Notes: generated by a model from the sequence alone, not told the origin. A stretch of DNA of 64,000 nucleotides from Marinomonas spartinae (GCF_016461715.1 NZ_JAEMUI010000009.1:1-64000), one strand, 5' to 3'; positions 27,947 to 37,895 are shown, numbered from the stretch's first letter. Made by a program: numbers and translations.

Positions 27947-29926
27947 TCACAAGGTTAAGCGACGTAAATCGCTAAGCAATGAGTTAAGATAGGTCATAAA
28001 GCGACCTGCATCGCCACCATTGACTGCTCTATGATCATAAGACAAACACAGAGGCAGCATAGTGCGAGGTTCAAACTCTTTACCATTCCAGCGTGGTTCA
28101 ATATCGGCTTTAGAAACCCCAAGAATACCCACTTCAGGCGCATTGACAATAGGCGTAAAACCTGTGCCGCCAATAGCCCCAAGACTAGAGATAGTGAAGC
28201 AGCCACCCTGCATATCTGCGGTTTTCAGTTGCTTATCCAGAGCTTTCTTAATCAGCTCATTGGCTTCTTTAGCAATTTGAACCACCGATTTTTTATCCGC
28301 ATCACGTAATACAGGTACCACCAATCCAGCGGGTGAATCCACTGCAATACCAATATGCACATAATGTTTTTGAACATAGCTTTCGCCGTCGGACATCAAA
28401 GAGACATTAAACGCGGGGTTGGCAACCATCGCTTGTGCCACCGCTTTAATAAGGAATGGAAGAGGTGTTAATTTCACACCTTGTTTTTCCATTTCGCCTT
28501 TTAGCCCCTTACGGAAAGCTTCAAGATCAGTAATGTCAGCTTTGTCGAACTGCGTTACATGAGGGACAACCAATGAGTTGCGAACCATGTTTTGCGCCGT
28601 CAACTTCTGGATTTTGCTCATTTTAACGACTTCAACGTCGCCAAATTTGCTAAAGTCCATATCTGGTACTGTCGGTAGACCTGAACCAGTTGTTACCGCG
28701 CCAGCGACAGGAGCAGACGCAGCTTTTTGAACAGCCGCTTTGACATAAGCATGCAAGTCTTCTTTCGTGATACGGCCACGAGGACCTGTCGCACGAACAA
28801 GCGTTAAATCTACGCCCAATTCACGAGCTAACATACGTACAGCAGGGCCTGCATGAACGTTTTTAGCTGGCGAACTTAGTACCGCAGACTGATCCGCTGC
28901 TGCCGCTTTTTGAGGCGCAGCTTTCGGCGCAGTTTCTTTTTCTGACACCGTGTTTTGCTTAGGTGATTCTGCTTGGGGGGTTGGTGCAGCAGCACCCTCC
29001 ACTTCTATCTCAAGAACAGCGTCGCCTTCAGAAACCTTATCACCCTCTTTCACAGAGACGGATTTTACCGTGCCTGATTTTGGTGATGGAATTTCCATGG
29101 AGGCTTTGTCTGTCTCTAGAACGATGATGGAATCCCCTTCAGAGATCTTATCGCCAATAGCAACACATACTTCAATGATATCAACGCCTTCTGCGCCACC
29201 AATATCAGGAACAGCAACTTTTTCAACACCGCCAGAAGTAGCTTGCGCTTGAGGAGTAGCATTAGACGACTCTTCACCAGAGGCTTTGTCAGAAGATGGC
29301 GCTGACTCAGATTCAGCTTGGGAAGGCGCTGACGAGGTTGTCGCCGTGCTTTCCGTCATCAAGACAAGAATCTCATCTCCCTCAGAAACGGTACCGCCTT
29401 CTTTAATCAAAAGCTTCTTCACTTTACCGCTTGCTGGTGCTGGTATGTCCATAGAGGCTTTATCGGTTTCAAGCACGATGATGGAATCACCTTCTTGCAC
29501 TTCATCGCCTTCTGCAACGCACACTTCAATCACGTCTACACCCGTCGCACCACCAATGTCTGGTACAAACACAGTTTGCTCGGAAGGTGCTGACATGGTC
29601 GTTTTTTGAGCAGGCTTTTCTTCTGCCGTTGGAGTTTCTTCTTTTTTGGGTGTTTCTTTCTTTGGCTCTTCAGAAGCGGCTTCAGCTGCTTCAACTTCAA
29701 GCACAAGAATGTCATCACCTTCGGAAACAGTATCGCCTTCTTGTACTTTAATAGAGGTAATTTTACCTGCTATAGGAGAAGGCACGTCCATAGACGCTTT
29801 ATCTGTTTCTAATACGATAATAGATTGGTCGACCTCAATAATGTCGCCAACTTTTACGCTGACCTCAATTACATCGACGTCAGTCGCACCACCAATATCC
29901 GGTACTCGAATGATTTCAGTACTCAC
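27947..29926 (-). CDS. aceF: pyruvate dehydrogenase E2 (dihydrolipoamide acetyltransferase), three lipoyl domains
   Basis: AceF is the acetyl-transfer core of pyruvate dehydrogenase. It is 659 residues long. Three lipoyl domains carry the lipoylated lysines K43, K156 and K273 in the context ETDKASM(D/E), joined by Ala/Pro/Glu-rich swinging linkers. The E1/E3-binding domain is at about 359-396 (VRMLARELGVDL). The catalytic domain ends with SYDHRAVNGGD (H632). I chose GTG 29926, because AAGGAG lies 6 nt upstream of it and would fall inside the coding region of the longer frame from 29944. It lies 71 bp after aceE on the same strand. No E3 (lpd) gene follows here. Confidence 0.95.
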   Translation of the reverse strand: MSTEIIRVPDIGGATDVDVIEVSVKVGDIIEVDQSIIVLETDKASMDVPSPIAGKITSIKVQEGDTVSEGDDILVLEVEAAEAASEEPKKETPKKEETPTAEEKPAQKTTMSAPSEQTVFVPDIGGATGVDVIEVCVAEGDEVQEGDSIIVLETDKASMDIPAPASGKVKKLLIKEGGTVSEGDEILVLMTESTATTSSAPSQAESESAPSSDKASGEESSNATPQAQATSGGVEKVAVPDIGGAEGVDIIEVCVAIGDKISEGDSIIVLETDKASMEIPSPKSGTVKSVSVKEGDKVSEGDAVLEIEVEGAAAPTPQAESPKQNTVSEKETAPKAAPQKAAAADQSAVLSSPAKNVHAGPAVRMLARELGVDLTLVRATGPRGRITKEDLHAYVKAAVQKAASAPVAGAVTTGSGLPTVPDMDFSKFGDVEVVKMSKIQKLTAQNMVRNSLVVPHVTQFDKADITDLEAFRKGLKGEMEKQGVKLTPLPFLIKAVAQAMVANPAFNVSLMSDGESYVQKHYVHIGIAVDSPAGLVVPVLRDADKKSVVQIAKEANELIKKALDKQLKTADMQGGCFTISSLGAIGGTGFTPIVNAPEVGILGVSKADIEPRWNGKEFEPRTMLPLCLSYDHRAVNGGDAGRFMTYLNSLLSDLRRLTL

Positions 29927-30015
29927 GGAAATCTCCTTTGTCATATAGACGCATCAAACTGATAAATTTATCTGACTCGATCACTATCGAGTCAGATACC
30001 TAGCTTGTTATATAA

Positions 30016-32682
30016 TTAGCAAATAACAGGGTTTGGTTTTTCTGGATCCAAACCAAACGTCTTAATGGCTTCGCTAACTACAGATGCATCGATTTCACCG
30101 TCTTTTGCCAACGCACTCAGCGCAGAAACGACAACCCAATAACGGTTAATTTCAAAGAAATGACGCAATTTCGCACGCGTATCGCTTCGGCCAAAACCGT
30201 CTGTACCGAGTACATTATAAGTACCCTTCACAAATGGGCGAATTTGGTCAGCAAACAATTTAACGTAGTCTGTTGATGCAACAACAGGCCCTTTATCTGC
30301 TAAACATGTTTCAACGTAAGACTGGCGTTGCTCACTTTCAGGGTGAAGCATGTTCCAACGGCTTACATCAAGACCCTCACGGCGAAGTTCATTGAATGAA
30401 GTCACACTCCAAACATCCGAATTTACACCGTAATTTTCAAGAAGAATTTCTGCTGCCGCTTCCACTTCACGAAGAATCACGCCAGAACCAAGTAGTTGCA
30501 CTTGTTTCTTATTGCCTTTCTTCTGATGAGTATGAAGCTTATACATACCTTTAATGATGCCTTCTTCAACACCGTCAGGCATGTCTTCATGAGCATAGTT
30601 TTCGTTCATTACTGTTAAGTAATAGAAAACACTTTCTTTCTCTTTATACATACGACGTAAGCCATCTTGAACGATAACCGCGACTTCGTATGAGTAAGTT
30701 GGATCGTAAGACACACAGTTTGGAATCAAGCCAGCTTGGATATGAGAATGACCATCCTCGTGCTGTAAGCCTTCACCGTTTAGCGTTGTTCGACCTGCTG
30801 TTGCACCAATCAAGAATCCACGAGCTTGTGAATCCCCTGCCGCCCAAGCTAAGTCACCAATACGTTGGAAACCAAACATTGAGTAGTAGACATACACAGG
30901 AATCATTGGCAGATTACTGTTGCTATAAGAGGTTGCTAGTGCAAGCCACGCTGAGAATGCGCCAGGCTCGTTGATCCCTTCTTGAAGGATCTGACCTTTC
31001 GCATCTTCTTTGTAATACATGATCTGCGTATGGTCATGTGGTGTATAACGCTGACCTTCAGATGAGTAAATACCCAGCTGACGGAACATACCTTCCATAC
31101 CAAACGTACGTGCTTCGTCTGCAACGATGGGCACTACCCGTTCACCGATATTCTTGTCTTTAACCATGACGTTAAGAGTGCGAACAAAGGCCATGGTTGT
31201 CGAAATTTCACGGCCTTTTGTACCAGCAATTTGAGATTTGAAGGCTTCCAATGATGGAACTTCAAGTGCTTCACACTCACGACGACGAACAGGGAAATCT
31301 CCATGCAGCTCTTTACGGCGGGCACGTAAGTATTTCATTTCTGGACTGTCTTCCGCTGGGCGGTAGTAAGGTAAATCCTTCAGTTCTTCGTCACTGATAG
31401 GAATGCCAAACTTGTCACGGAATTGCGCCAAAGACTCTTCATCCAGCTTCTTAGTTTGGTGGGCTGTATTCTGTGCTTCAGCCGCTTTAAACATACCGTA
31501 GCCCTTGACTGTTTGAGCCAAGACAACAGTAGGCTGACCTTTATGAGAGGTTGCTTCCGCATAAGCTGCATACACTTTATACGGGTCATGACCACCACGG
31601 TTAAGATTCATGATGTCATCGTCAGACATGTCCTTAACCATTTCGAGCAATTCTGGGTATTTACCGAAGAAGTGTTCGCGAGTGTAAGCGCCGCCATTGG
31701 CTTTGTAGTTTTGAAGTTCGCCATCGCAAACCTCATCCATACGTTTAACCAATAAGCCCTTGTCGTCTTTTTCGAATAATGGATCCCAATGACGGCCCCA
31801 TAAACATTTGATGACATTCCAGCCAGCACCACGGAAGACACCTTCCAATTCTTGTACAATTTTACCGTTACCACGAACTGGGCCATCAAGACGTTGAAGG
31901 TTACAGTTGATAACGAAAATCAAGTTGTCTAACTTTTCACGTCCAGCAAGTGCAATTGCCCCTAGGGATTCTGGCTCGTCACACTCACCATCCCCTAAAA
32001 ACGCCCATACTTTACGGTCACCTTGATCAATCAAGCCACGGCTATGCTGGTACTTCATAACGTGTGCTTGATAAATCGCTTGTATTGGTCCAAGTCCCAT
32101 GGACACCGTTGGGAACTGCCAGTAATCCGGCATCAACCATGGGTGAGGATAAGAGGAAAGACCCTTACCGTCCACTTCGCGGCGGAAATTATCCAATTGC
32201 TCATCCGTTAAACGCCCTTCTATATAAGAGCGAGCGTAGATACCTGGTGAAATATGGCCTTGGAAGAAAACCATATCCGCTTCCTGCTTGCCATCAGCCC
32301 CACGGAAAAAGTGGTTAAAGCCAATGTCATAAAGCGTTGCGGCAGAAGAGAAACTGGTGATATGACCACCAAGAGTTGAATCCTGACGATTCGCTTTCAT
32401 TACCATTGCCAATGCATTCCAACGAATTATGGAACGAATACGACGTTCCATAAATAAATCTCCCGGCAATGTCTTCTCATTTTGAGGAGCAATTGTGTTT
32501 CGGTAAGACGTTGTAATGGAGGCTGGCATTGGTGTGCCTGCTTTCGCAGCCTCTTTTGTTAAACGATCCAAGATGTATTGTGCGCGCTCTGGCCCTTCTT
32601 CTCGAAGGACAGACTCGATTGCATCAACCCATTCTTTAGTTTCGATCGGATCGATATCTTCGAGGATATGCTGCTCCGTCAT
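30016..32682 (-). CDS. aceE: pyruvate dehydrogenase E1 component
   Basis: AceE is the homodimeric thiamine-diphosphate-dependent pyruvate decarboxylase subunit. It is 888 residues long (E. coli 887). The thiamine pyrophosphate motif GDGECDEPESLGA lies near residue 230, and DHTQIMYYKEDAKGQILQEG, GATAGRTTLNGEGLQHEDG and FGRSDTRAKLRHFFE are characteristic. It is cotranscribed with aceF. No pdhR gene is adjacent. The ribosome-binding site is weak. The promoter must lie in the first part of the gap upstream. Confidence 0.96.
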   Translation of the reverse strand: MTEQHILEDIDPIETKEWVDAIESVLREEGPERAQYILDRLTKEAAKAGTPMPASITTSYRNTIAPQNEKTLPGDLFMERRIRSIIRWNALAMVMKANRQDSTLGGHITSFSSAATLYDIGFNHFFRGADGKQEADMVFFQGHISPGIYARSYIEGRLTDEQLDNFRREVDGKGLSSYPHPWLMPDYWQFPTVSMGLGPIQAIYQAHVMKYQHSRGLIDQGDRKVWAFLGDGECDEPESLGAIALAGREKLDNLIFVINCNLQRLDGPVRGNGKIVQELEGVFRGAGWNVIKCLWGRHWDPLFEKDDKGLLVKRMDEVCDGELQNYKANGGAYTREHFFGKYPELLEMVKDMSDDDIMNLNRGGHDPYKVYAAYAEATSHKGQPTVVLAQTVKGYGMFKAAEAQNTAHQTKKLDEESLAQFRDKFGIPISDEELKDLPYYRPAEDSPEMKYLRARRKELHGDFPVRRRECEALEVPSLEAFKSQIAGTKGREISTTMAFVRTLNVMVKDKNIGERVVPIVADEARTFGMEGMFRQLGIYSSEGQRYTPHDHTQIMYYKEDAKGQILQEGINEPGAFSAWLALATSYSNSNLPMIPVYVYYSMFGFQRIGDLAWAAGDSQARGFLIGATAGRTTLNGEGLQHEDGHSHIQAGLIPNCVSYDPTYSYEVAVIVQDGLRRMYKEKESVFYYLTVMNENYAHEDMPDGVEEGIIKGMYKLHTHQKKGNKKQVQLLGSGVILREVEAAAEILLENYGVNSDVWSVTSFNELRREGLDVSRWNMLHPESEQRQSYVETCLADKGPVVASTDYVKLFADQIRPFVKGTYNVLGTDGFGRSDTRAKLRHFFEINRYWVVVSALSALAKDGEIDASVVSEAIKTFGLDPEKPNPVIC

Positions 32683-32812
32683 AGTGTTAATAACCCCCGC
32701 TATTAGGACAGATCTTCAACCTACCAAGGATTTTATTGGTTAACCTTGGAGGCTACTTAAACGAACCCGCGAAATTTATAGCAATAATGCGACAAAAACC
32801 AGTCAACATAAG

Positions 32813-32852
32813 AAAAACGATGTCTTACTTTTGCAATGAAGGCATCGTTTTT
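32813..32852. terminator. orphan bidirectional terminator upstream of aceE
   Basis: The stem AAAAACGATGTCTT (32813-32826) with AAGGCATCGTTTTT (32839-32852) is 14 bp long including one G-U pair, with a 12-nt loop. Flanking A and T tracts make it functional on either strand. No known gene ends here, which suggests an unannotated transcript. Confidence 0.8.
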
Positions 32853-32896
32853 CCATTTATCTAAGTAGGTATTTGTTATTTTTGGAGACACTACCT

Positions 32897-32941
32897 ATGC
32901 TTTCGATCACCAAAAATATCACTGAGTTCGTTTCCAAATAG
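32897..32941 (+). CDS. possible 14-residue peptide ORF
   Basis: ATG at 32897 follows GGAG by 10 nt and opens 14 codons (MLSITKNITEFVSK) before TAG. A perfect 7-bp hairpin (AGACTTG-T6-CAAGTCT, 32940-32959) starts at the stop codon. Hydrophobic residues at positions 2, 4, 8, 11 and 12 would line one face of a helix. It is too short for statistical support and I do not recognise it. Confidence 0.2.
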   Translation: MLSITKNITEFVSK

Positions 32942-33672
32942 ACTTGTTTTTTCAAGTCTGCTGTTCGCTTTTTGTGGACATTACGTCTCGTTGTTCAAGA
33001 CACCATAAAAAGCATAAAAATTCTTGCTAGCAAACCATGTAATGAGTGGCATTTTTCTCTCAAACACGGCCGCTGATCCGAGAAACCGTCTTAGCGATAA
33101 AACGATTTCGAGGCTCTGATTTTCTATAAACACTGCAAAATCAACCGTTAGGTTAACACTGAATGCCAAAATAGCCTAGAGTGTAGCAAGCATATCGGCA
33201 TCGGATACCCCATAAAAATGCATAATTCAACAAACCTAAATCAATACTTACGTGTAAAAAAACAAGCTCAGACCTTTAAAATCAACATATTTATCGTTAA
33301 CATTCACGCAAGACATCATAGCCATAAATTTTATGAATCTCGGGGCTAATTGCTTATTTTTTATACTTAAATCCCCCTTTCAATGGAGATTTAAACAGTG
33401 TAGAGATGGAGGTATGGTCATCTTCATAAACTAAACTGCGTGTTAAACAGACTGTTGCAAGCTTTAAACAATTGCTTATAAGGCGTTTTAATAAGCCTTA
33501 AGAAGGCCCCTTAGATGGGAGACAATGCTATATACTCCTTACTTATAAATTATTCAACAATAAATACCAACTATAACGGCACATAAGACCTGTATAATCA
33601 CCATCATGACGTGCCTTTATGATGGCGCTACAATGACAAGTTTTCATCAAAGTTTTTATTTAAGGAAACAAT

Positions 33673-34521
33673 ATGACACCCTTTACAGCGGATTTGAAAG
33701 AGCACATTCAATCCAGCGTTGCTTTCTCTCTAAAAGAAGATATAGGGTCAGGTGACATCACCGCCCAGCTCATTCCTGATGATCAGGAAATTACTGCTTC
33801 CGTTATTTCAAGAGAACCCGCTGTTTTGTGTGGACAAGCTTGGGTTGAAGAAGTATTTCGTCAGCTAGGAAAACATGTATCATTAACATGGCACAATAAT
33901 GAAGGGGATTTTTTAGAGCCTAATCAGCCCTTTCTGACATTAAAGGGACATGCTAGAAGCATCCTAGCAGGTGAACGTGTTGCCTTGAATTATCTGCAAA
34001 CCTTATCCTACACAGCCACAATTTCTCGACAATATACTCAAGATGTTTCCGCCACCAACTTAACCATTTTAGACACACGCAAAACCCTCCCTGGTCTTCG
34101 TTTAGCGCAAAAACATGCCGTAAAGGTTGGTGGTAGTAGCAATCATCGTATCGGTTTATACGACGCTTTTTTAATCAAAGAAAATCACATCATGGCTGCT
34201 GGCTCGATTGCAAACGCCGTTGCAATGGCAAAAAAAATTGCTCCTGGTAAAACCATTGAAGTTGAAACAGAAAATTTAGATGAAGTCGCAATGGCAGTAG
34301 AGTCAGGTGCAGACATCATCATGCTAGATAACTTCTCTTATGAAGATATGGCAACTGCTGTCGAGCAGCACAAAGGCAAAGTCAAATTTGAAGCATCCGG
34401 CAATATGGATCAAGAGAAATTGATTATGGTCGCCAAAACGGGAGTGGACTATGTCTCCATTGGTGCCATCACCAAGCATGTACAAGCAATCGACCTTTCT
34501 TTACGAGTACACCAGGAGTAA
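33673..34521 (+). CDS. nadC: nicotinate-nucleotide pyrophosphorylase (quinolinate phosphoribosyltransferase)
   Basis: NadC converts quinolinate and PRPP to nicotinate mononucleotide, the third step of de novo NAD synthesis. It is 282 residues long, the usual family length. EDIGSGDIT near the N-terminus, LDTRKTLPGLRLAQKHAVKVGGSS (in pieces: DTRKTLPGLR, AVKVGGSSNHR), the lysine of LIKENH, EVETEN and IMLDNF are all present. AAGGA precedes the ATG. ackA begins 2 bp after the stop, so the two are clearly cotranscribed. Confidence 0.96.
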   Translation: MTPFTADLKEHIQSSVAFSLKEDIGSGDITAQLIPDDQEITASVISREPAVLCGQAWVEEVFRQLGKHVSLTWHNNEGDFLEPNQPFLTLKGHARSILAGERVALNYLQTLSYTATISRQYTQDVSATNLTILDTRKTLPGLRLAQKHAVKVGGSSNHRIGLYDAFLIKENHIMAAGSIANAVAMAKKIAPGKTIEVETENLDEVAMAVESGADIIMLDNFSYEDMATAVEQHKGKVKFEASGNMDQEKLIMVAKTGVDYVSIGAITKHVQAIDLSLRVHQE

Positions 34522-34523
34522 CA

Positions 34524-35714
34524 ATGGCAGACAGCATCTTAGTAATTAATTGTGGCAGCTCTTCACTCAAGTTTGCCATTTTGTCAAATGCTGGACAAAC
34601 ATTAATAGTAGAAGGCATTGCTGAACGGTTAGGATCAGATAATAGTTCTATTAGCTTTAAATTTGAGGGGGAAAAAACGGTCATAGCGCTACAAGACAGC
34701 AGCCATAAACAAGCCGTCACCCAGATCAAACATTGGCTAGAAGAACACCCCCACATCCAAAAAAACTTAGTGGGCATTGGGCATCGTGTGGTACATGGTG
34801 GTGAAACCTTTACCCACTCTGTTCTGATTGACCAAAACGTTATTCAGGGTATTGCTGATTGCTCGCAATTTGCACCGCTTCACACCGCCGCACATGTCAT
34901 TGGTATTGAAGTTGCTATGCAAATTTTTCCTGGACTACCTCAAGTCGCGGTATTTGACACAGCATTCCATCAAACGCTTGAACCAGTGCAATACCTTTAC
35001 CCTATTCCAATGGCAATGTATCGAGATCACCATTTCCGAAAATACGGTTTTCATGGAACAAGTTATCGATATATCAGTCAGCGTCTCGCAGAGCTGGATC
35101 CCAAAAGTCATCAGCAAGGTGTTCTTGCTGCCCATTTGGGTAATGGCGCCAGTACCTGCGCAATCAATAAAGGAAAGTCATCGGATACCAGCATGGGGAT
35201 TACCCCTCTAGAAGGTCTCATGATGGGAACACGCTGTGGAAGCTTAGACCCAAGTTTAATTTCGTTTATTAGCAAGGCAGAGCACATCTCATCCGATGAG
35301 GCGCTTGATATTTTAAATAAGAAAAGTGGCTTGTTAGGCATTTCGGAACTTTCCAATGATTGCCGTACTCTGGAAGAAGCCATGGTTTCTGGTGACAATC
35401 GAGCAAAGCTTGCCTTGGATATGTTTGCAGCACGTACCGCAAAGTATTTAGCAAGCGTTGCAACGACGTTAGAAAGTATTGATCACCTAGTTTTTACAGG
35501 AGGTATCGGTGAAAACTCATCCTATTTACGGCACGTTATTTGTCAGAACCTAAAAGCATTCAATATTTCCATTAACGAAGATAAAAACAATAATGCGCCT
35601 CGCGGTATGGCCAGTGAAATACATACAAGACATAGCAATACAAAGGTGTGGATCATCCCGACTAACGAAGAATTAGTCATCGCGCTTGATACCTTTAGTC
35701 TAATTAACAACTAA
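34524..35714 (+). CDS. ackA: acetate kinase
   Basis: AckA interconverts acetyl phosphate and acetate with ADP/ATP. It is 396 residues long (E. coli 400). INCGSSSLKF (N-terminal phosphate loop), GHRVVHGGE, FDTAFHQT with the catalytic aspartate, AHLGNGAST, GLMMGTRCGSLDP and FTGGIGENS are all seen. AGGAG precedes the ATG within the end of nadC. pta follows after 38 bp, forming the usual ackA-pta pair for acetyl-CoA overflow and acetate use. Confidence 0.97.
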   Translation: MADSILVINCGSSSLKFAILSNAGQTLIVEGIAERLGSDNSSISFKFEGEKTVIALQDSSHKQAVTQIKHWLEEHPHIQKNLVGIGHRVVHGGETFTHSVLIDQNVIQGIADCSQFAPLHTAAHVIGIEVAMQIFPGLPQVAVFDTAFHQTLEPVQYLYPIPMAMYRDHHFRKYGFHGTSYRYISQRLAELDPKSHQQGVLAAHLGNGASTCAINKGKSSDTSMGITPLEGLMMGTRCGSLDPSLISFISKAEHISSDEALDILNKKSGLLGISELSNDCRTLEEAMVSGDNRAKLALDMFAARTAKYLASVATTLESIDHLVFTGGIGENSSYLRHVICQNLKAFNISINEDKNNNAPRGMASEIHTRHSNTKVWIIPTNEELVIALDTFSLINN

Positions 35715-35752
35715 CAATTAGTGCGTCTTACGCAGATACAGGAAGTGAAATT

Positions 35753-37873
35753 ATGTCAACCAATGTCTTGATGACAGTACCAACGGGGCCGGGTGTTGGT
35801 TTAACATCCGTCTCTGTTGGACTCGTCAGAGCCTTAGAACAACAAGGCTTGAAAGCCAGTTTTTTTAAACCGATTGCCCAGCCTCATCCGGGTGACAATG
35901 GGCCCGATAAATCCACTGCCATGGTCGCTCAAGGCTCCACTCTTAGTCCAGCCGAGCCTATCCCTCTCCATGAAGCTGAACGCTATTTGTACAATGATAA
36001 TATCGAAGAGTTAATGGAAGAAGTGGTTGGCCGCTTCCAAGCCAGTGTAGAACCCGACTCCACGGTTATAGTAGAAGGTCTTGCTCAAATTCCTGGCCAC
36101 CCTTATGCCACTCGCTTAAACAAAGCTATTGCACGGACCTTGGATGCTGGACTTGTTCTAGTAACAGCGCCAAATAATATGCGCGTTAATGAATTGGAGC
36201 ACCATGTGGAAATCGCCGCTGGTTCTTACGGTGGTATTAAAGCGCCCGATGTGATTGGTTGTATTCTTAATAAGACGATTCCAGGCTCTTTGGGAGTAAA
36301 ATCCTACGGTGACTTGTTTGCTCAACGGGCTATTTTTAAGCGCAACTTTAGTTTACTTGGTCAAATCCCTGTTTCAGATGAACTAACCTACCCTCGAGTA
36401 AAAGACGTTGCAGACTTTTTACAAGCCAAAATAGTCAATGCTGGAGATTTAGAAACGCGACGGGTTCAATCCTATACCTTATGTGCTCGTGGTGTTGAGA
36501 ACATGTTAGAAGCGTTAAAGCCTGGCGTGTTGGTTTTCACCCCAGGTGATCGTACGGATATCATCATGGCGACAGCGATTGCCGCACTGAACGATACAAA
36601 AATTGCTGCCCTCGTGCTAACAGGTGGTTATCAGCCAAGTGAAGCCTTAATGACATTATGTGGTAAAGCCATGGCGAAAGGTTTGCCTGTTTTGTCCGTT
36701 GACTCCAACAGTTGGGAAACAGCCATCACTATGCAATCGTTCAATCAAGAGATACCGCTTGATGACAAAGAGCGCATTCTTACTGTAAAGGAACACATTG
36801 CACGCTGTATTGACCATGATTGGATTAATTCGTTTGCCATGAATCAAGACGAACGCAAACTGTCCCCTCCGGCGTTCCGTTACCGTTTAATTGAACAAGC
36901 GCGCTCACTAAATAAACGTATCATCCTGCCTGAAGGCGAAGAAATTCGCACCATTCAAGCCGCTTCTATTTGCGCGGAACGGGGAATTGCCCGCTGTACT
37001 CTGCTTGGCAACGAAGCTGAAATTATACGCATTGCACAGAATAACGGTGTAGAACTTAGCCACGGCGTTGAAATTCTCGATCCAGCAAGTATCCGTGAAC
37101 GCTATGTTGCTCCGATGGTTGAGCTTAGAAAGCACCGGGGCTTAACAGATATTGTTGCCCGTGAGCAGTTAGAAGACAACGTTGTACTCGGCACTATGAT
37201 GCTGCAAGCTAACGATGTAGATGGGTTGGTTTCTGGAGCGGTTCACACCACCGCCAATACAATTCGCCCTGCTCTCCAGCTGGTGAAAACCTCCCCCAAT
37301 GCATCACTCGTTTCTTCTGTCTTTTTTATGTGTCTACCAGATCAAGTATTGGTCTATGGCGATTGCGCGATCAACCCTGATCCAACCGCAGAGCAATTAG
37401 CTGAAATTGCCATTCAAAGTGCTGACTCAGCCACAGCTTTTGGTATTGCTCCGAAAGTCGCGATGATCAGCTACAGTACAGGCGGATCAGGTAGTGGTAA
37501 CGATGTAGACAAAGTACGTGAAGCTACAGCCATTGCCCAGAAGCGCCGCCCTGATCTATTGATTGACGGCCCTCTGCAATATGATGCAGCGATTATGGAA
37601 AAAGTCGCCAAACAAAAAGCGCCGGATAGCAAAGTCGCTGGCAAGGCAACCGTATTCATCTTCCCTGACCTAAATACGGGTAATACCACATACAAAGCCG
37701 TTCAACGAAGCGCTGACGTTGTTAGTATTGGTCCAATGCTTCAAGGTATTCGTAAGCCCGTTAACGACCTGTCTCGTGGCGCTTTGGTTGATGATATTGT
37801 TTATACAATTGCGATTACCGCGATTCAAGCTGGACAAGCTTCGGCCTTAGCCGCTAAAGCGGACAAACCGTAA
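35753..37873 (+). CDS. pta: phosphate acetyltransferase (long form)
   Basis: Pta converts acetyl-CoA and phosphate to acetyl phosphate. It is 706 residues long, the long enterobacterial form. The N-terminal P-loop-like domain is (dethiobiotin synthetase-like; VPTGPGVGLTSVSVGL), the middle domain is DRTGG type, and the C-terminal PTA/PTB catalytic domain begins at about residue 380, with SYSTGGSGSG and GPLQYDAA and ending in VYTIAITAIQA. GGAAG precedes the ATG. A strong terminator closes the nadC-ackA-pta unit. Confidence 0.96.
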   Translation: MSTNVLMTVPTGPGVGLTSVSVGLVRALEQQGLKASFFKPIAQPHPGDNGPDKSTAMVAQGSTLSPAEPIPLHEAERYLYNDNIEELMEEVVGRFQASVEPDSTVIVEGLAQIPGHPYATRLNKAIARTLDAGLVLVTAPNNMRVNELEHHVEIAAGSYGGIKAPDVIGCILNKTIPGSLGVKSYGDLFAQRAIFKRNFSLLGQIPVSDELTYPRVKDVADFLQAKIVNAGDLETRRVQSYTLCARGVENMLEALKPGVLVFTPGDRTDIIMATAIAALNDTKIAALVLTGGYQPSEALMTLCGKAMAKGLPVLSVDSNSWETAITMQSFNQEIPLDDKERILTVKEHIARCIDHDWINSFAMNQDERKLSPPAFRYRLIEQARSLNKRIILPEGEEIRTIQAASICAERGIARCTLLGNEAEIIRIAQNNGVELSHGVEILDPASIRERYVAPMVELRKHRGLTDIVAREQLEDNVVLGTMMLQANDVDGLVSGAVHTTANTIRPALQLVKTSPNASLVSSVFFMCLPDQVLVYGDCAINPDPTAEQLAEIAIQSADSATAFGIAPKVAMISYSTGGSGSGNDVDKVREATAIAQKRRPDLLIDGPLQYDAAIMEKVAKQKAPDSKVAGKATVFIFPDLNTGNTTYKAVQRSADVVSIGPMLQGIRKPVNDLSRGALVDDIVYTIAITAIQAGQASALAAKADKP

Positions 37874-37895
37874 GCTATACATAGTATCGGCAAAC

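Larger units (their letters stand above)
32683..33672. other. 990-bp gene-poor divergent region between aceE and nadC
   Basis: This long AT-rich gap separates aceE (leftward) from nadC (rightward). It contains a strong bidirectional terminator at 32813-32852 that serves no annotated gene, a 14-codon mini-ORF at 32897, a second hairpin at 32940-32959, possible nadC promoter elements (TTGCAA at about 33455 with TATAAG 16 nt later; TATAAT at 33592), and a hairpin at 33601-33625 just before nadC. No homologue-like protein is visible in any frame. The remainder shows nothing that I can name. Confidence 0.6.

Noticed and set aside
28950..29948. Several plus-strand ORFs opposite the lipoyl domains of aceF
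   Set aside because: They repeat because the three lipoyl domains repeat; no independent support.
32720..32750. PdhR-like site (ATTGGTTAACCTT) upstream of aceE
   Set aside because: Only one half fits the consensus ATTGGTnnnACCAAT that I remember, and no pdhR gene is present nearby.
32981..33169. 62-residue minus-strand ORF in the aceE-nadC gap
   Set aside because: It starts with TTG, has no convincing ribosome-binding site, and the protein resembles nothing that I know. The region is more likely regulatory or non-coding.
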